Shown: piece by piece, positions 10,336 to 19,954 of the stretch
How the letters are laid out: every line of letters begins with the position of its first letter
Position numbering within the stretch: position 1 is the first letter of the stretch
Origin: Excoecaria cochinchinensis
Taxonomy: Eukaryota > Streptophyta > Magnoliopsida > Malpighiales > Euphorbiaceae
Direction of reading: 5' to 3'
NCBI GenBank assembly: GCA_947683425.1
Contig: CANTUQ010000078.1
Span: 3,970,001-4,034,000, forward strand
DNA length: 64,000 nt
The notes under the pieces: model-generated
The model's input: the letters and a program-made list of their open reading frames with translations, nothing else
Database searches by the model: none
What the model was told of the DNA's origin: nothing
Translations under genes and position numbers: made by a program

Positions 10336-11690
10336 TTAACTAAACTTACATAAAATCTCACAAATATTTATATGCATCAGTATCATTTATTTTTTTTACA
10401 CATTAATATTACTATTCCAATATTATATATTATTACTCAGAGAGAAAACCACTACACATCAAGAATAAATTTGCCAAATTTATATTAAATTACTTTAGAA
10501 TTTTACCTTTTTCTTTTCAAGTCACCGAAATTTCGGACTATTTTAATCTACAACTTCACAACAAATATACTACAAAAATTGTTAAATAAATTAAATTATT
10601 AACACATTTACATATATATACGTCTATTTATTAATTATTTACACTAAACTTAAAATTTGACCAAACTTTCATTTCCTACTTTTTTTTCCAAACACATAAA
10701 ATTTCACAAATATTTATATATATCAATGTCATTTATTATTGTTATAAACTAATATTACCATTCTAATATTAAATATTACTACTCAAAAAATAAACACTAC
10801 ACATCAAGAATATATTTGCAATATTTATATTAAATTATTTTAAAATTTTACCTTTTTCTTCCCAAGTCACCGAAATTTCGTACTATTTCAATCTACAATT
10901 TCACAACAAATATACTAAAAAAATTATTAAATAAATAAAATTATTAATACATTTACATATATATATATATACGTCTATTTATTAATTATTTATACTAAAC
11001 TTAAAATTTGACTAAACTTACATTTCTTACTTTTTTTGCAAACACATAAAATTTCACAAATAGTTATATACATCAATGTCATTTATTGTTGTAATAAACT
11101 AATATTACTATTCAAATATTATATATCTTTACTCAAAAAAAAAAAAACACTACACATCAAGAATACATTTGCAATATTTATATTAAATTATTTTAAAATT
11201 TTACCTTTTTCTTTCCAAGTCACCGAAATTTCGGACTATTTCAATCTACAATTACACAACAAATATACTATGAAAATTGCCAAATAAATAAAATTATTAA
11301 CACATTTACATATATATTTATCTATTTATTAATTATTTACACTAAACTTAAAATTTGACAAAACTTACATTGCTTATTTTTTTTAACAAACACAAAAAAT
11401 TTTACAAATAGTTATATATCTCAATGTCATTTATTATTATTACAAATTAATATTACCATTCTAATATTAAATATTATTACTAAAAAAAAAATTCCTACAC
11501 CTCAAGAATTAGTTTGCAATATTTATATTAAATTAATTTAAAATTTTACCTTTTTCTTCCAAAGTCACCGAAATTTCAGACTAGTTTAATCTACAATTTC
11601 ACAACAAATATACTACAAAAATTGTTAAATAAATAAATTTATTAATACATTTACATATATATACGTCTATTTATTAATTATTTATACTAC
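10336..11690. repeat. Four-copy ~348-bp tandem repeat
   Basis: The marker GTCACCGAAATTTC occurs at 10521, 10866, 11219 and 11564, giving periods of 345, 353 and 345 bp. Each unit is more than 75% AT and carries one GC-containing palindrome, CCGAAATTTCGG, perfect in units 1 and 3 and mutated in units 2 and 4. The array lies upstream of the mobile-domain coding exons, probably inside a leader intron (inferred acceptor near 10272, donor near 11865). The only ORF (11036-11287) is chance. Confidence 0.88.
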
Positions 11691-11825
11691 CTCAATAATA
11701 TTTGAACGCCAGCCTTTCAAATTCAACTGATTATCTGACAAAATAATTATATACATACAAATATTACAAAATTTATTTAAACAATGGAATCAACAATTAA
11801 AAACTTATATAAAGTAAATAAAAAC

Positions 11826-11950
11826 TAAACTCACATTTATCTTCACCTTCACCTTCACCTTCACTCACACTTACACTCACAATCACAATCACAATCACAA
11901 TATTTCTTCACGCTTGAATGGAAGAGGGGGAGAGCATGTATTATATATAA
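11826..11950 (-). promoter_or_regulatory. Probable promoter and simple-repeat leader of the mobile-domain gene
   Basis: On the minus strand a TATA-type sequence (TTATATATAA, 11941-11950) is followed by a purine-rich transcribed segment containing GTGATT and GAAGGT simple repeats (11838-11900). The donor-like GTAAGTGTGAG in it could start a leader intron spanning the tandem repeat. The arrangement mirrors the transposase side, where the promoter also lies just inside the palindrome array. Confidence 0.45.
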
Positions 11951-12000
11951 GGGTTGGCTTATTTAAGGGGCAGGTGGCCGTTAGGGGGGCAGACTGCTCT

Positions 12001-12214
12001 ATTTCCGCAAAGGTCTTTTGCGGAAATGGAAGTCTTCTGACATGCTCCATTTTCGCAAAAGACCATTGCGGAAATGGTATGTCTTTTGTCCATTTCCGCA
12101 ACGGTCTTCTGCGAAAATGGACAAGACACTGACATACCATTTTTGCAAAATTATTTTGCAGAAATGGTATGTGTCGCGTGCTCTGCATTTTCGCAAATAT
12201 GATTTGCGAAAATG
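12001..12214. repeat. Right subterminal array of short palindromes
   Basis: Five hairpins with the same arm sequence as at the left end: 12001-12011/12017-12027, 12047-12060/12066-12077, 12090-12100/12110-12120, 12134-12150/12154-12170 (17-bp arms) and 12186-12198/12202-12214. Loops and spacers share no sequence with the left array apart from the arms. Confidence 0.9.
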
Positions 12215-12290
12215 TAATAAACACCCCACTTTCCCAATTACATCACAAAACACACCAAAATCCTAATTAAGTTTTCAAAAAACACCAGAT

Positions 12291-12312
12291 ATAAAAATGT
12301 CCCTGCTTTGTT
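12291..12312. repeat. Right end of the MULE: terminal inverted repeat plus 9-bp target duplication
   Basis: ATAAAAATGTCCC (12291-12303) mirrors the left terminus. It is followed by TGCTTTGTT (12304-12312), which differs from the left duplication copy TGCTTCATT at two adjacent positions, TG against CA. Confidence 0.85.
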
Positions 12313-12426
12313 CATGTAAGAACCCACCCAATCGCAATAGTCCGAAATCCAATATTTTTTTTAATGCTTCGTTCATGTGAGAACCCACCCAATCACAATA
12401 GTCCGAAATCTAATATTTTTTTTTAA
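12304..12426 (+). repeat. 61-bp tandem duplication abutting the MULE
   Basis: Units at 12304-12364 and 12365-12426 both read TGCTTYGTTCATGTRAG, continue through AACCCACCCAATCRCAATAG and end in a T run. The second unit keeps TGCTTCGTT where the MULE duplications read TGCTTCATT and TGCTTTGTT. Confidence 0.88.
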
Positions 12427-13040
12427 AAAAAAATAATTCAAATTCAATTGAAATAAATATAGAATCTAATTTTAATAATCCAAATTTTATTTTATCTGAT
12501 TATTCAAATTTTGAATAGTTTAAAGTTATATTTTTTTATTTTTTATAAACATTAAATTAATAAATAATAAATTACAATACATTTCAAACTTTCAATTAAT
12601 TATCTTGCACTGGTGTTAAAGTAGGCAGACGATGATGTGACAGAGAGCAAATAGGAAGCGCATATTTGTGGCGTGTGTCAGTGGACTAATAAGAGGTGTG
12701 CCTTGTCAGTCCGATCGAATAGGTGACGCTACTATATTTTGGCGCTTTGGGCATCAACTTGTCACGCGCCTGGTTCTGGGCCTATTTTCTTTACTGGGCT
12801 TTGAGCTGAAGCTTGTTCAGGCCCAATGATAATTTGACATTATCATTTATCCCCCTCCGAAGAGATCTGATTGGATTAGGAGTGAGGACAAAATTAGTCT
12901 TCTTAACTGCTTAACCATCTCATTTCGAATTTCGAAATCCGAACTTATCCATTCATATTTTTTACTGTTGATGTTAGTGCATTGATGGGTGTTTTGATCA
13001 GATGCGTCCATCATGGTGACGGTTCGTTTTCAACGTAGGA
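12427..13040. other. Flank between the MULE and Tat element 1
   Basis: AT-rich to 12,600, then mixed sequence with short GGCGC/GTGACG motifs. No ORF or gene is seen. Because Tat element 1 inserted at 13040/26826, this stretch is continuous with 26,831 onward and may hold the distal promoter of the antisense ORF at 26,990. Confidence 0.4.
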
Positions 13041-13045
13041 GGCAC

Positions 13046-15372
13046 TATAACGAGAACCGAACCTCGCGTGGCACCCCGGGTCGCCCTTGAAAGTCCACTT
13101 TTAGGACTCGAGACTAGATAAAGGTTCATTTTAACTCGTAAAAGTTGGTCGCTTCACAATAAGAAGGGAATCACCCCTATCCCATTATTGACGATCAACT
13201 TACGAAAGCGTCTAAGTGGGCACCAAGAGGTAGGTTATGGAGTCGCCACCCAATAGAACATTGGAAAAGTTTTAATCTAACCTTATGAACCCTAAACTAA
13301 ATAAGGTTCGGTGCATCACTCTTACTTATATCTTGGTTAAGTTTATAAATGAGTTTTTAAGATTAATCTTTCATCTCTCTTCTTCACACAATGCAAAATA
13401 AAATAAAGGTGCATTACAAACATACAAAAGGAAATAAGATAAATAAAGTGATAAATAAAGTTACAATTGTCCCAAAAGCGCAAAGCCCATAAGAAGATAA
13501 GATGCATACATAAATTGGGGCATTCATTTGGATGGAAATATTGGTTCCTGCATACATATTTATGAAATGGGAGAGTTTCTTGAGTAGCTTTAGAAAACTG
13601 GGATGAGTGATCCCATTTTTATAAAAAGAAACCCTTATTTAGAAGTAATATTTTCTTGGATAGAAATGGGGACATTAGTCCCATTTTATTAAGAAAATTC
13701 CAGCTAATTAGTATAAAACTTTTGATGAATTTTTATATTAACGTGCACAAAAAGTCTTTATTATCACAAGTCTAAATCATAGCAAAAGAAAAAAAAATAA
13801 ACTAAATCAAGCAAACACATAGAAACAAAACCAGCCCCCGATGTGACTTGAATGCTTCAATTTCCAAGCCCCAATTCTCGCAGAGAATGCTCAAAAAAAG
13901 GAATGAATTTGGACCACAAAATAAAGAAGGGAATAACTCAGTAGTGAAGTCATAAGATCATTTAAATAAATAAAGATCATTCTAAAATTAAAGAAAATAA
14001 AGATATTAAAACATAAAGGACAAGAAATAGAGCTACATGCTTAAAAAAAAATTAGGGGAAAACATGTTAAGAAGACATGAAGACATTAAAAGGCAAAGAT
14101 AAAAATGCATTAAAACAAACAAGGATGGCTAAATAGGGCCCACAGACGGGCACAAACACGAGAGACGGGTGGAGAAGGTAGCGACAGATGGGACGGAGAG
14201 CTTTCACTCTATCCCGTCTTTCGCTTGGGAGACGCCCATCTCTTAAGCCTTTTTCTCGTTTATTGTGCCCAAAATGTGAAGAACACAGTCAAACCTCCAT
14301 TAAAATGTTTTATAACTCAAAATTCATCCATAAGAGACCTCAAACATGCATATTAAACCCTAAAAATGCATCAGAATCATTTTTAAGATCCTAAGAGGCC
14401 ATTTAAGCCAAATAAAAATCCAAAACCACAAAAATCACATATTCATGAATCAAAACACATCACATACTATATATTTAAATTTAAACATGGAACAATAATG
14501 TCCAACCCTAAAATATTTACCCTCGTATCGTTTTCTTAGCTTTTAGAGAAATAAAATGTTCTTTTACGTCCTTAAACTCAAAAAAAATTTTAAAATTTAG
14601 AGAAGAGGTACTTTCTCTTTAGAAAATATCCCTCATTTTAGTTGATTTCAAAAGAAATTGATGCTTTAATAGAAGATCTGAATCGAAGGAAGTAATAACA
14701 ATTGTGTTTTTAATCAAAAGCTCTTGAAGTTTTCCCTCAAAAGCCCCAAAACCCCAAGTTTCCTTCACTGCCTTTTTCCTCTATAAAAATCCCAACTTTT
14801 CTTTTTACAGAAAATGCTCTCCTTTTATTATTATTATTATTATTTTTTTTATCTTTTCTCTTTCCTTTTATACCAAAACCCACAAGGTTAGGGTTTTCCT
14901 TTTTGATAAAGACAAAACCTCATTTTTTGGACTAGGATCTGTAGGAATCAGGTGGGGATACCAACCAAATCCCTCATTTCCCACTTCACTAAGCAATCTG
15001 TAGATTTCTGCAAGAAGGGGCAACAGACGAGCATTTGTTATTCACAAACGGGCATCTGTCAAAGGCGCCCCAAAAAATTACCAAAATGCTATAGACGGGC
15101 GTATGCTGTTAGTAATAGACGGCACAGACGAGTGATAGACGAGCATCTATCACCCATAGATGGGCGTCTGTCAACAAAAATCTAAGATTTTGCATTTAAA
15201 GCCATCATTTCATTTCCGGCAACGTGTAAAAGGTTAGATGATTGGAAAATCACCAAAAATACGGGAGTCGAAGGTTAGGATTAAGCACTTTCGCTCTGCA
15301 ATACGCGTAATAGACAACTTTTTATTACTGGGTAACCTTTGATCTTGGCTGTCTTGGAACCCGGTGTCTATA
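13046..15372 (-). repeat. 3' LTR of Tat element 1
   Basis: 2,327 bp. In element sense it starts TATAGACACCGGGTTCC (from TGTAGACACC by one transition) at 15372 and ends CTCGTTATA at 13046. A TATA box reads on the minus strand at 14872-14865. Motifs of the type GACGGGC/TCTGTC cluster at 14145-14240 and 15025-15180. Small ORFs in it (such as 14188-14394) are not genes. Confidence 0.85.
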
Positions 15373-15528
15373 GTTGTTGCTAATTTTGAGAAGGCTAGTC
15401 TACGAATGCCTAAGTGTGCTAAAATTCAAAGAAAGGGAAGAGACGCGTACTTGAGGCCACTATCTTCCCGGTTGGGTTGATCTTGGATCGCTTTCTAGAG
15501 GGACTCTTAGGTTGTTGCTTGATGGGTC

Positions 15529-16435
15529 GTTACTGTCACTTGTGGGCATGTTAACCCTTTGTTGAAATTGATGCTACCGTCACTTATGGGCATGGAAACC
15601 CTTTGATGGAGTCAATGCTACTGTCACTTGTGGACGTGGTAGCCCTTTGTCGAAATTGATATTGTTGGTGCTATCATCACTTGTGCACGTGGTAGCCTGT
15701 TGCTGGTATTGGCGCTACCCTCGCTTGTGGACATGGCAGCCCTTTGCCAAAGTTAATGTTGTTGGTGCTACTGTCATTTGTGGATGTGCAGCCCGTTGCT
15801 GAAATTGGAGCTACCATCACTTGTGGATGTGGCAGCCCATTGCTGACATTAGTGTTATTATCGCTTGTGGATGTAGCAGCCCTTTGCCGGAGTTGATACC
15901 GTTAGTGCTACCATCACTTGTGGACGTGGCAGCCCGTTATTGACATTGGTGCTACCGTCACTTATGGACGTCATAGCCCTTTCTTGAAGTTGATGTTATT
16001 GGTGCTATATCACTTATGGACGAGGCAACCCGTTGCTGACATTGGTGCTATCGTCGCTTGTAGACGTGGCAGCCCTTTGCCGATGTTGATGCCATTGGTG
16101 CTACCATCACTTATAGACGTCGCAGCCTTTTCCCGAAGTTGATGTTGTTGGTGCTATGTCACTTATAGACGAGGCAGCCCATTGCTGACATTAGTGCTAC
16201 CGTCGCTTGTGGACGTGGTAGCCCTTTGTCAGAGTTGATGCCGTTGGTGCTACCGTCACTTGTGGACGTAGCAACCCTTTATCAGAGTTGATGCTATTGG
16301 TGCTACCGTCATGTGTAGATGTGGTAGCCCGTTGTTGACATTGGTGCTACCGTAGCTTGTGGACGTGGTAGCCTTTTGTCGAAGTTGATGTTGTTGGTGC
16401 TACCGTCACTTGTGGATATGGCAGCCCGTTGCTAT
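15529..16435. repeat. Tandem repeat block next to the 3' LTR of Tat element 1
   Basis: About 900 bp of imperfect repeats. Two related units alternate, one of about 44 bp (GCTACCGTCACTTGTGGACG, then CCCGTTGCTGACATTGGT) and one of about 53 bp (same start, then CCCTTTGCCGAAGTTGATG). They form a dimer near 97 bp repeated roughly nine times with decay. Tat/Ogre elements are known for variable tandem repeats in this 3' position. Confidence 0.82.
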
Positions 16436-17252
16436 CATAACTATTTACCTGTATGTTGAAAGATCTTATTAATTGTTTGCATTGATTAAGCTAGTGGATT
16501 TTTTTTATGCATTATTTTTCAAAAGTATAGTACATGCATTTGGAAAGGCAAAAAATGAAACTATAAATTCTTCACCCTATTTAACCCGCAAGACACATAA
16601 ATGCACTTATAAAGAAGAAGTATGCAAGAAGATGATAAAAAGGTGGAGAAAATCACAGAAAAATTGACCTGTGGAATGCAAAAGGCAAATTCATAAAACT
16701 TGACAAAACTCAAAATAAATGGTTCCCCAACATGCGCAACTCTTGTAGGATCATTTAGGCACAAACGGTACACAAAACGGAGCAAAGACGGAGGAGAAAT
16801 CAGCAAAAAACCGAGGGGACTGTCGGTTTTGTGTAGAGGGAAGAGGAAGAAGAAGAAAAAAGAAGAAAGGAGGAGGGAAGAAGAAAAAGGGAAAGTATTT
16901 TATAGTTATGATGTGACAAACGGGCAGGCTGTCGCTCGATAGCTAGCGATGAGCACAAGCTCTGTCTCGTCTAGGATTCAAAAAATATTTTTTCTTTTTA
17001 ATTAGATACTCCATGAATATTCAAACCTGGCCTATGCTGACGCTTGTGTCGGATCCCGTGCCGTCCCAAAATGAATTTCTTTTTTCCTATAAAAATGAAC
17101 AAAACAAATATGTAGAGGAAATGCGTGTACATGTAGGATGGACAGTCTATGTAATAAATGTAGGAGGAAAGGTTCATCCAAACGATCCAGGGGTGACAGA
17201 CGGGCTGGCTGTCTCTCTCTGGTTGAGTCACACTCATTTGTCATGGCTTCTC
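16436..17252. other. Spacer between the 3' repeats and the antisense ORF of Tat element 1
   Basis: No gene is recognised. The stretch contains a purine-rich run (16840-16895) and GACGGGC/GACAAACGGGC motifs like those in the LTR. It is presumably upstream regulatory sequence of the antisense ORF. The short ORFs at 16473-17237 show no domain. Confidence 0.4.
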
Positions 17253-17260
17253 TATAAAAG
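17253..17260 (+). promoter_or_regulatory. TATA box of the antisense ORF in Tat element 1
   Basis: TATAAAAG in a good context, about 220 bp upstream of the first recognisable codons on the plus strand and opposite to the element's own transcription. Confidence 0.5.
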
Positions 17261-17472
17261 GAGCTTAACTCTTGAAGTTCAAGCATTACTTCTACACGCC
17301 TTGCCTAACAAGAACTTCTCAGCAGGTATTTTCCACTTTCTTTATTCTTTTACTCTTTTTTTTCTTTTTTTTTTTAATGTATTATTATTTTTTAGATATT
17401 ACTCATATTACATCATGTTGGCACCGTTCCTCAATAAACTACACAAACTCTTAGACACCTCTAAAACTTGAG

Positions 17473-18480
17473 AAAGCCCCACCCTGGCCACTTATTTTGG
17501 CTTGAAATTCCTTTGGAGAAATTGCTAACTGCCGTTCATTCCACGTCTTTAGGTTCACTCATCAGGAGTTATGCCCCCCTGCTAAAGAATTTGCGGTGAT
17601 ATTCGACGTGAGATTTCCTCCTAGTACCCTACCCTACATTCCGAACTGCATACCGAAGTGCCTTGAGATGCCCCTTTCTCTATGGAGCTCCTAATTAATG
17701 CACTGGATGACTTCTCAGATATCCCCACTTATCACACTAGGGGTCATTCTACTATTCTGCTTGGTACACTATCTGACGGTGACCTTGGATGGGTTGACCG
17801 GCGGCTATCGGCTATTTAACATCGTTGAGGGTATACTTGGTGGACTGACCCCATTCTCACTGATCTTAGCTGAGATGCTGCTTGGTCTAGATGCTGCTGT
17901 TATTCTCTTGATTAGGAGTCCCTTATTACTCCAGGTAATCAAATTCATTATTTTGAAGGTAGTATGCCCTTTATGGGTTTTTGCACTCAATTTTTTTAGT
18001 GGGAAATGCATCCTTTGGATTTTCACATAACCATGTGCCTAACTTTTGCCTGGAATGGACCTAACTTATCCAACGACTCTTTTTTTTTCAAAAGGTTTGG
18101 CTGCAGGAAAAGCTGAAGCTGTTGTCGGAATCACCTTCTAGAGTGATTAGCACATATTCGCTGAAATATTTCCTCCCTAGGCAGTGATTGTATGATTTTG
18201 ATTCCATTCACGAAGGTGTTGAATGGCTGGCTACCATGGTGGATGGCGACATCATCTTTATGTGCCCATGGTTGACCTCTCAGTTGGTGGTCCGGGATAG
18301 TCCCTTTAGTTGCATACTGATATAGGTTATATAGAGCCACCTTTTATATTGCAGCCCGATGTGCTCGATGGTTTGGGGAGTGGCAGGATATAGTTAGATC
18401 CCATTATTTTTTCAGGGTGGAGTATTGTCTACCGCCTCCTTATCTGGCTATCACCATCTTTAGGTGCAGTTGTAAAAATT
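17473..18480 (+). pseudogene. Antisense ORF of Tat element 1, DUF7745-like protein, degenerate
   Basis: Two exons on the strand opposite to pol. Exon 1 (17473-17934) reads FHVFRFTHQELCPPAKEF near 17548 and LTPFSLILAEMLLGLDA near 17850. A canonical phase-0 GT-AG intron (17935-18094) follows. Exon 2 continues VWLQEKLKLLSES and, near 18215-18270, EGVEWLATMVDGDI..CPW, then after a frameshift RATFYIAARCARWFGEWQ. The spacing of these blocks (F-x-F...P..EEF, P..ILAE, L..W....W..PW, then R..RQ.G.Q) is that of the plant DUF7745 / mobile-domain-like proteins often found in Tat-element antisense ORFs. Damage: in-frame stops near 17521, at 17692 and near 18187, and a frameshift near 18310. The family name is recalled, not searched. 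Confidence 0.65.
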
Positions 18481-19003
18481 GACATCCCAAAGACTGAAGA
18501 CTGTGACTTTATCACTTCAATTGAGTACAAGAGGTGGGTTACCAGCCCAGCCGTTGATAATAGGGCACGTTGGCTGAAGTACCATAGTGGCGAGAGTAGT
18601 GGACAGTAGCCAGCAAAATTACATATATTTAGTGAAGAACATTGTTCTATTCTAGAACTAGTCAACTTTGAGTATGCATAACAAATCGTTCTTCTCATAG
18701 TAATATATCTTTTGCATGTTTGCATACATTTCAAGCCTTATTTCAATACACATGATCATTATTTGACACTAAACTCATGGATACACCACCTCATTTAATC
18801 TCAAGATAGACTTTGAAAGTATCAAACTCCTGTTATCAATCAGCCCTCATGGGTTCTCATGATTGAATATTTTCTCTTAGCCTTTAATTTTTACGCAGGA
18901 CATTTTTTTCGGTTTTCACCCTGGCGGGGGCCCAAATTTAGCAAGATTGTTGTCTTTCGATTTTTAACCTACGGGCTCTTATTCTCTTCTTTTGATTTCA
19001 GTC
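18481..19003. other. Spacer between antisense ORF and end of pol, Tat element 1
   Basis: Possible decayed 3' part of the antisense ORF up to about 18,600, then non-coding sequence. No separate gene. Confidence 0.35.
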
Positions 19004-19109
19004 TTAGCCATGGAAGCTCTTCAGCCTATCGATGTTGACCAGCTCTTTGAATTTATTTTCGTCGCCATCAGTTAAGATTGCCGCTCCCTTCGACCATTAA
19101 GAGAAAATG

Positions 19110-19950
19110 TGAAAATAGCAACGAAATTTATTCTGTTGCTAATTTAGCAATGGAAACTCAATTTCGTTGCTATTTAGCAATGAAAATCAGTTTCCGTTGC
19201 TAAAATTGGTTAAACTTTGCAGATTTAGCAACAAAGATATATTTGGTTATCTTCCATCGCTAAAAGTGGAGGGAATATTTAGGGCCAAAATTTAGCAATG
19301 GAAATTAGCAACGGAATCACTATACCATTGTTAAATAAGGCACCAACAGATGGAGAAAAAATTTTGGAACGAAAAATAGCAATGGAAACTATATTCCGTT
19401 GCTAAATTAGCAACGAAAAATTTAGTCCGTTGCTAATTTATCAATGGAAACTATATTTGGTTGGTATTTTTGTTCCGAATGAGGAGAAAAAATTTTGGGA
19501 CCAAAAATAGCAATGGAACTTTATATCCGTTGTTAAAATAGCAACAGAAACAGTATTCGGTTGCAATTTTAGCAACAAAAATTAGATTCCGTTGGTACAA
19601 TGAGGAGAAAAACTTTTGGGACCAAAAATACCAACGGAATTGTATTTTCGTTGCTAAAATAGCAACGAAAACAGTATTCAGTTGCAATTTTAGCAATGGA
19701 AATTAGATTCCGTTGGTATAATGAGGAGAAAAACTTTTGGGACCAAAAATACCAACGGAATTGTATTTCCGTTGCTAAAATAGAAACGAAAATAGTATTC
19801 GGTTGCAATTAGCAACGAAAATTAGATTTTGTTGGTATTTTTGGTCCCAAGTACATGTAAAAATTTTGGGACAAAAATACCAATGGAATTAGTTTTCCGT
19901 TGCTAAAATAGCAATCGAAAATAATTCCGTTGGTATTTTTCAATCTGCCC
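19110..19950. repeat. Left subterminal repeat array of the CACTA element
   Basis: More than 20 diverged copies of an 11-bp motif close to TAGCAACGGAA occur in both orientations, so neighbours form inverted pairs. A larger unit of about 120 bp (with GAGGAGAAAAACTTTTGGGACC or close variants) is repeated at about 19485, 19600, 19722 and 19855. Such arrays are transposase-binding subterminal regions in En/Spm elements. Confidence 0.8.
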
Positions 19951-19954
19951 TAGG

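Larger units (their letters stand above)
3007..12303. mobile_element. Full-length Mutator-like element (MULE) with transposase and plant-mobile-domain genes
   Basis: The element is 9,297 bp, bounded by 13-bp perfect inverted termini and a 9-bp target duplication (TGCTTCATT / TGCTTTGTT), the length expected for Mutator-type transposition. In order it holds a left array of six palindromes (3094-3415), a TATA box and leader intron, a MuDR-type transposase gene (+, 4407-7739), about 100 bp, a convergent plant-mobile-domain gene (-, 10257-7843), a four-copy ~348-bp tandem repeat (10336-11690), a minus-strand promoter near 11945, and a right array of five palindromes (12001-12214). Both genes carry stops, so it is probably no longer autonomous, yet all structural parts are present. 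It sits about 150 bp upstream of the transporter start codon. Confidence 0.9.

Noticed and set aside
3094..12214. CRISPR-like spaced repeats
   Set aside because: Plant DNA, palindromic units at both ends of a transposon, irregular spacing and no cas genes.
16473..17471. Several short ORFs upstream of the antisense ORF
   Set aside because: Low-complexity Lys/Glu or hydrophobic frames, no codon structure shared with related copies.
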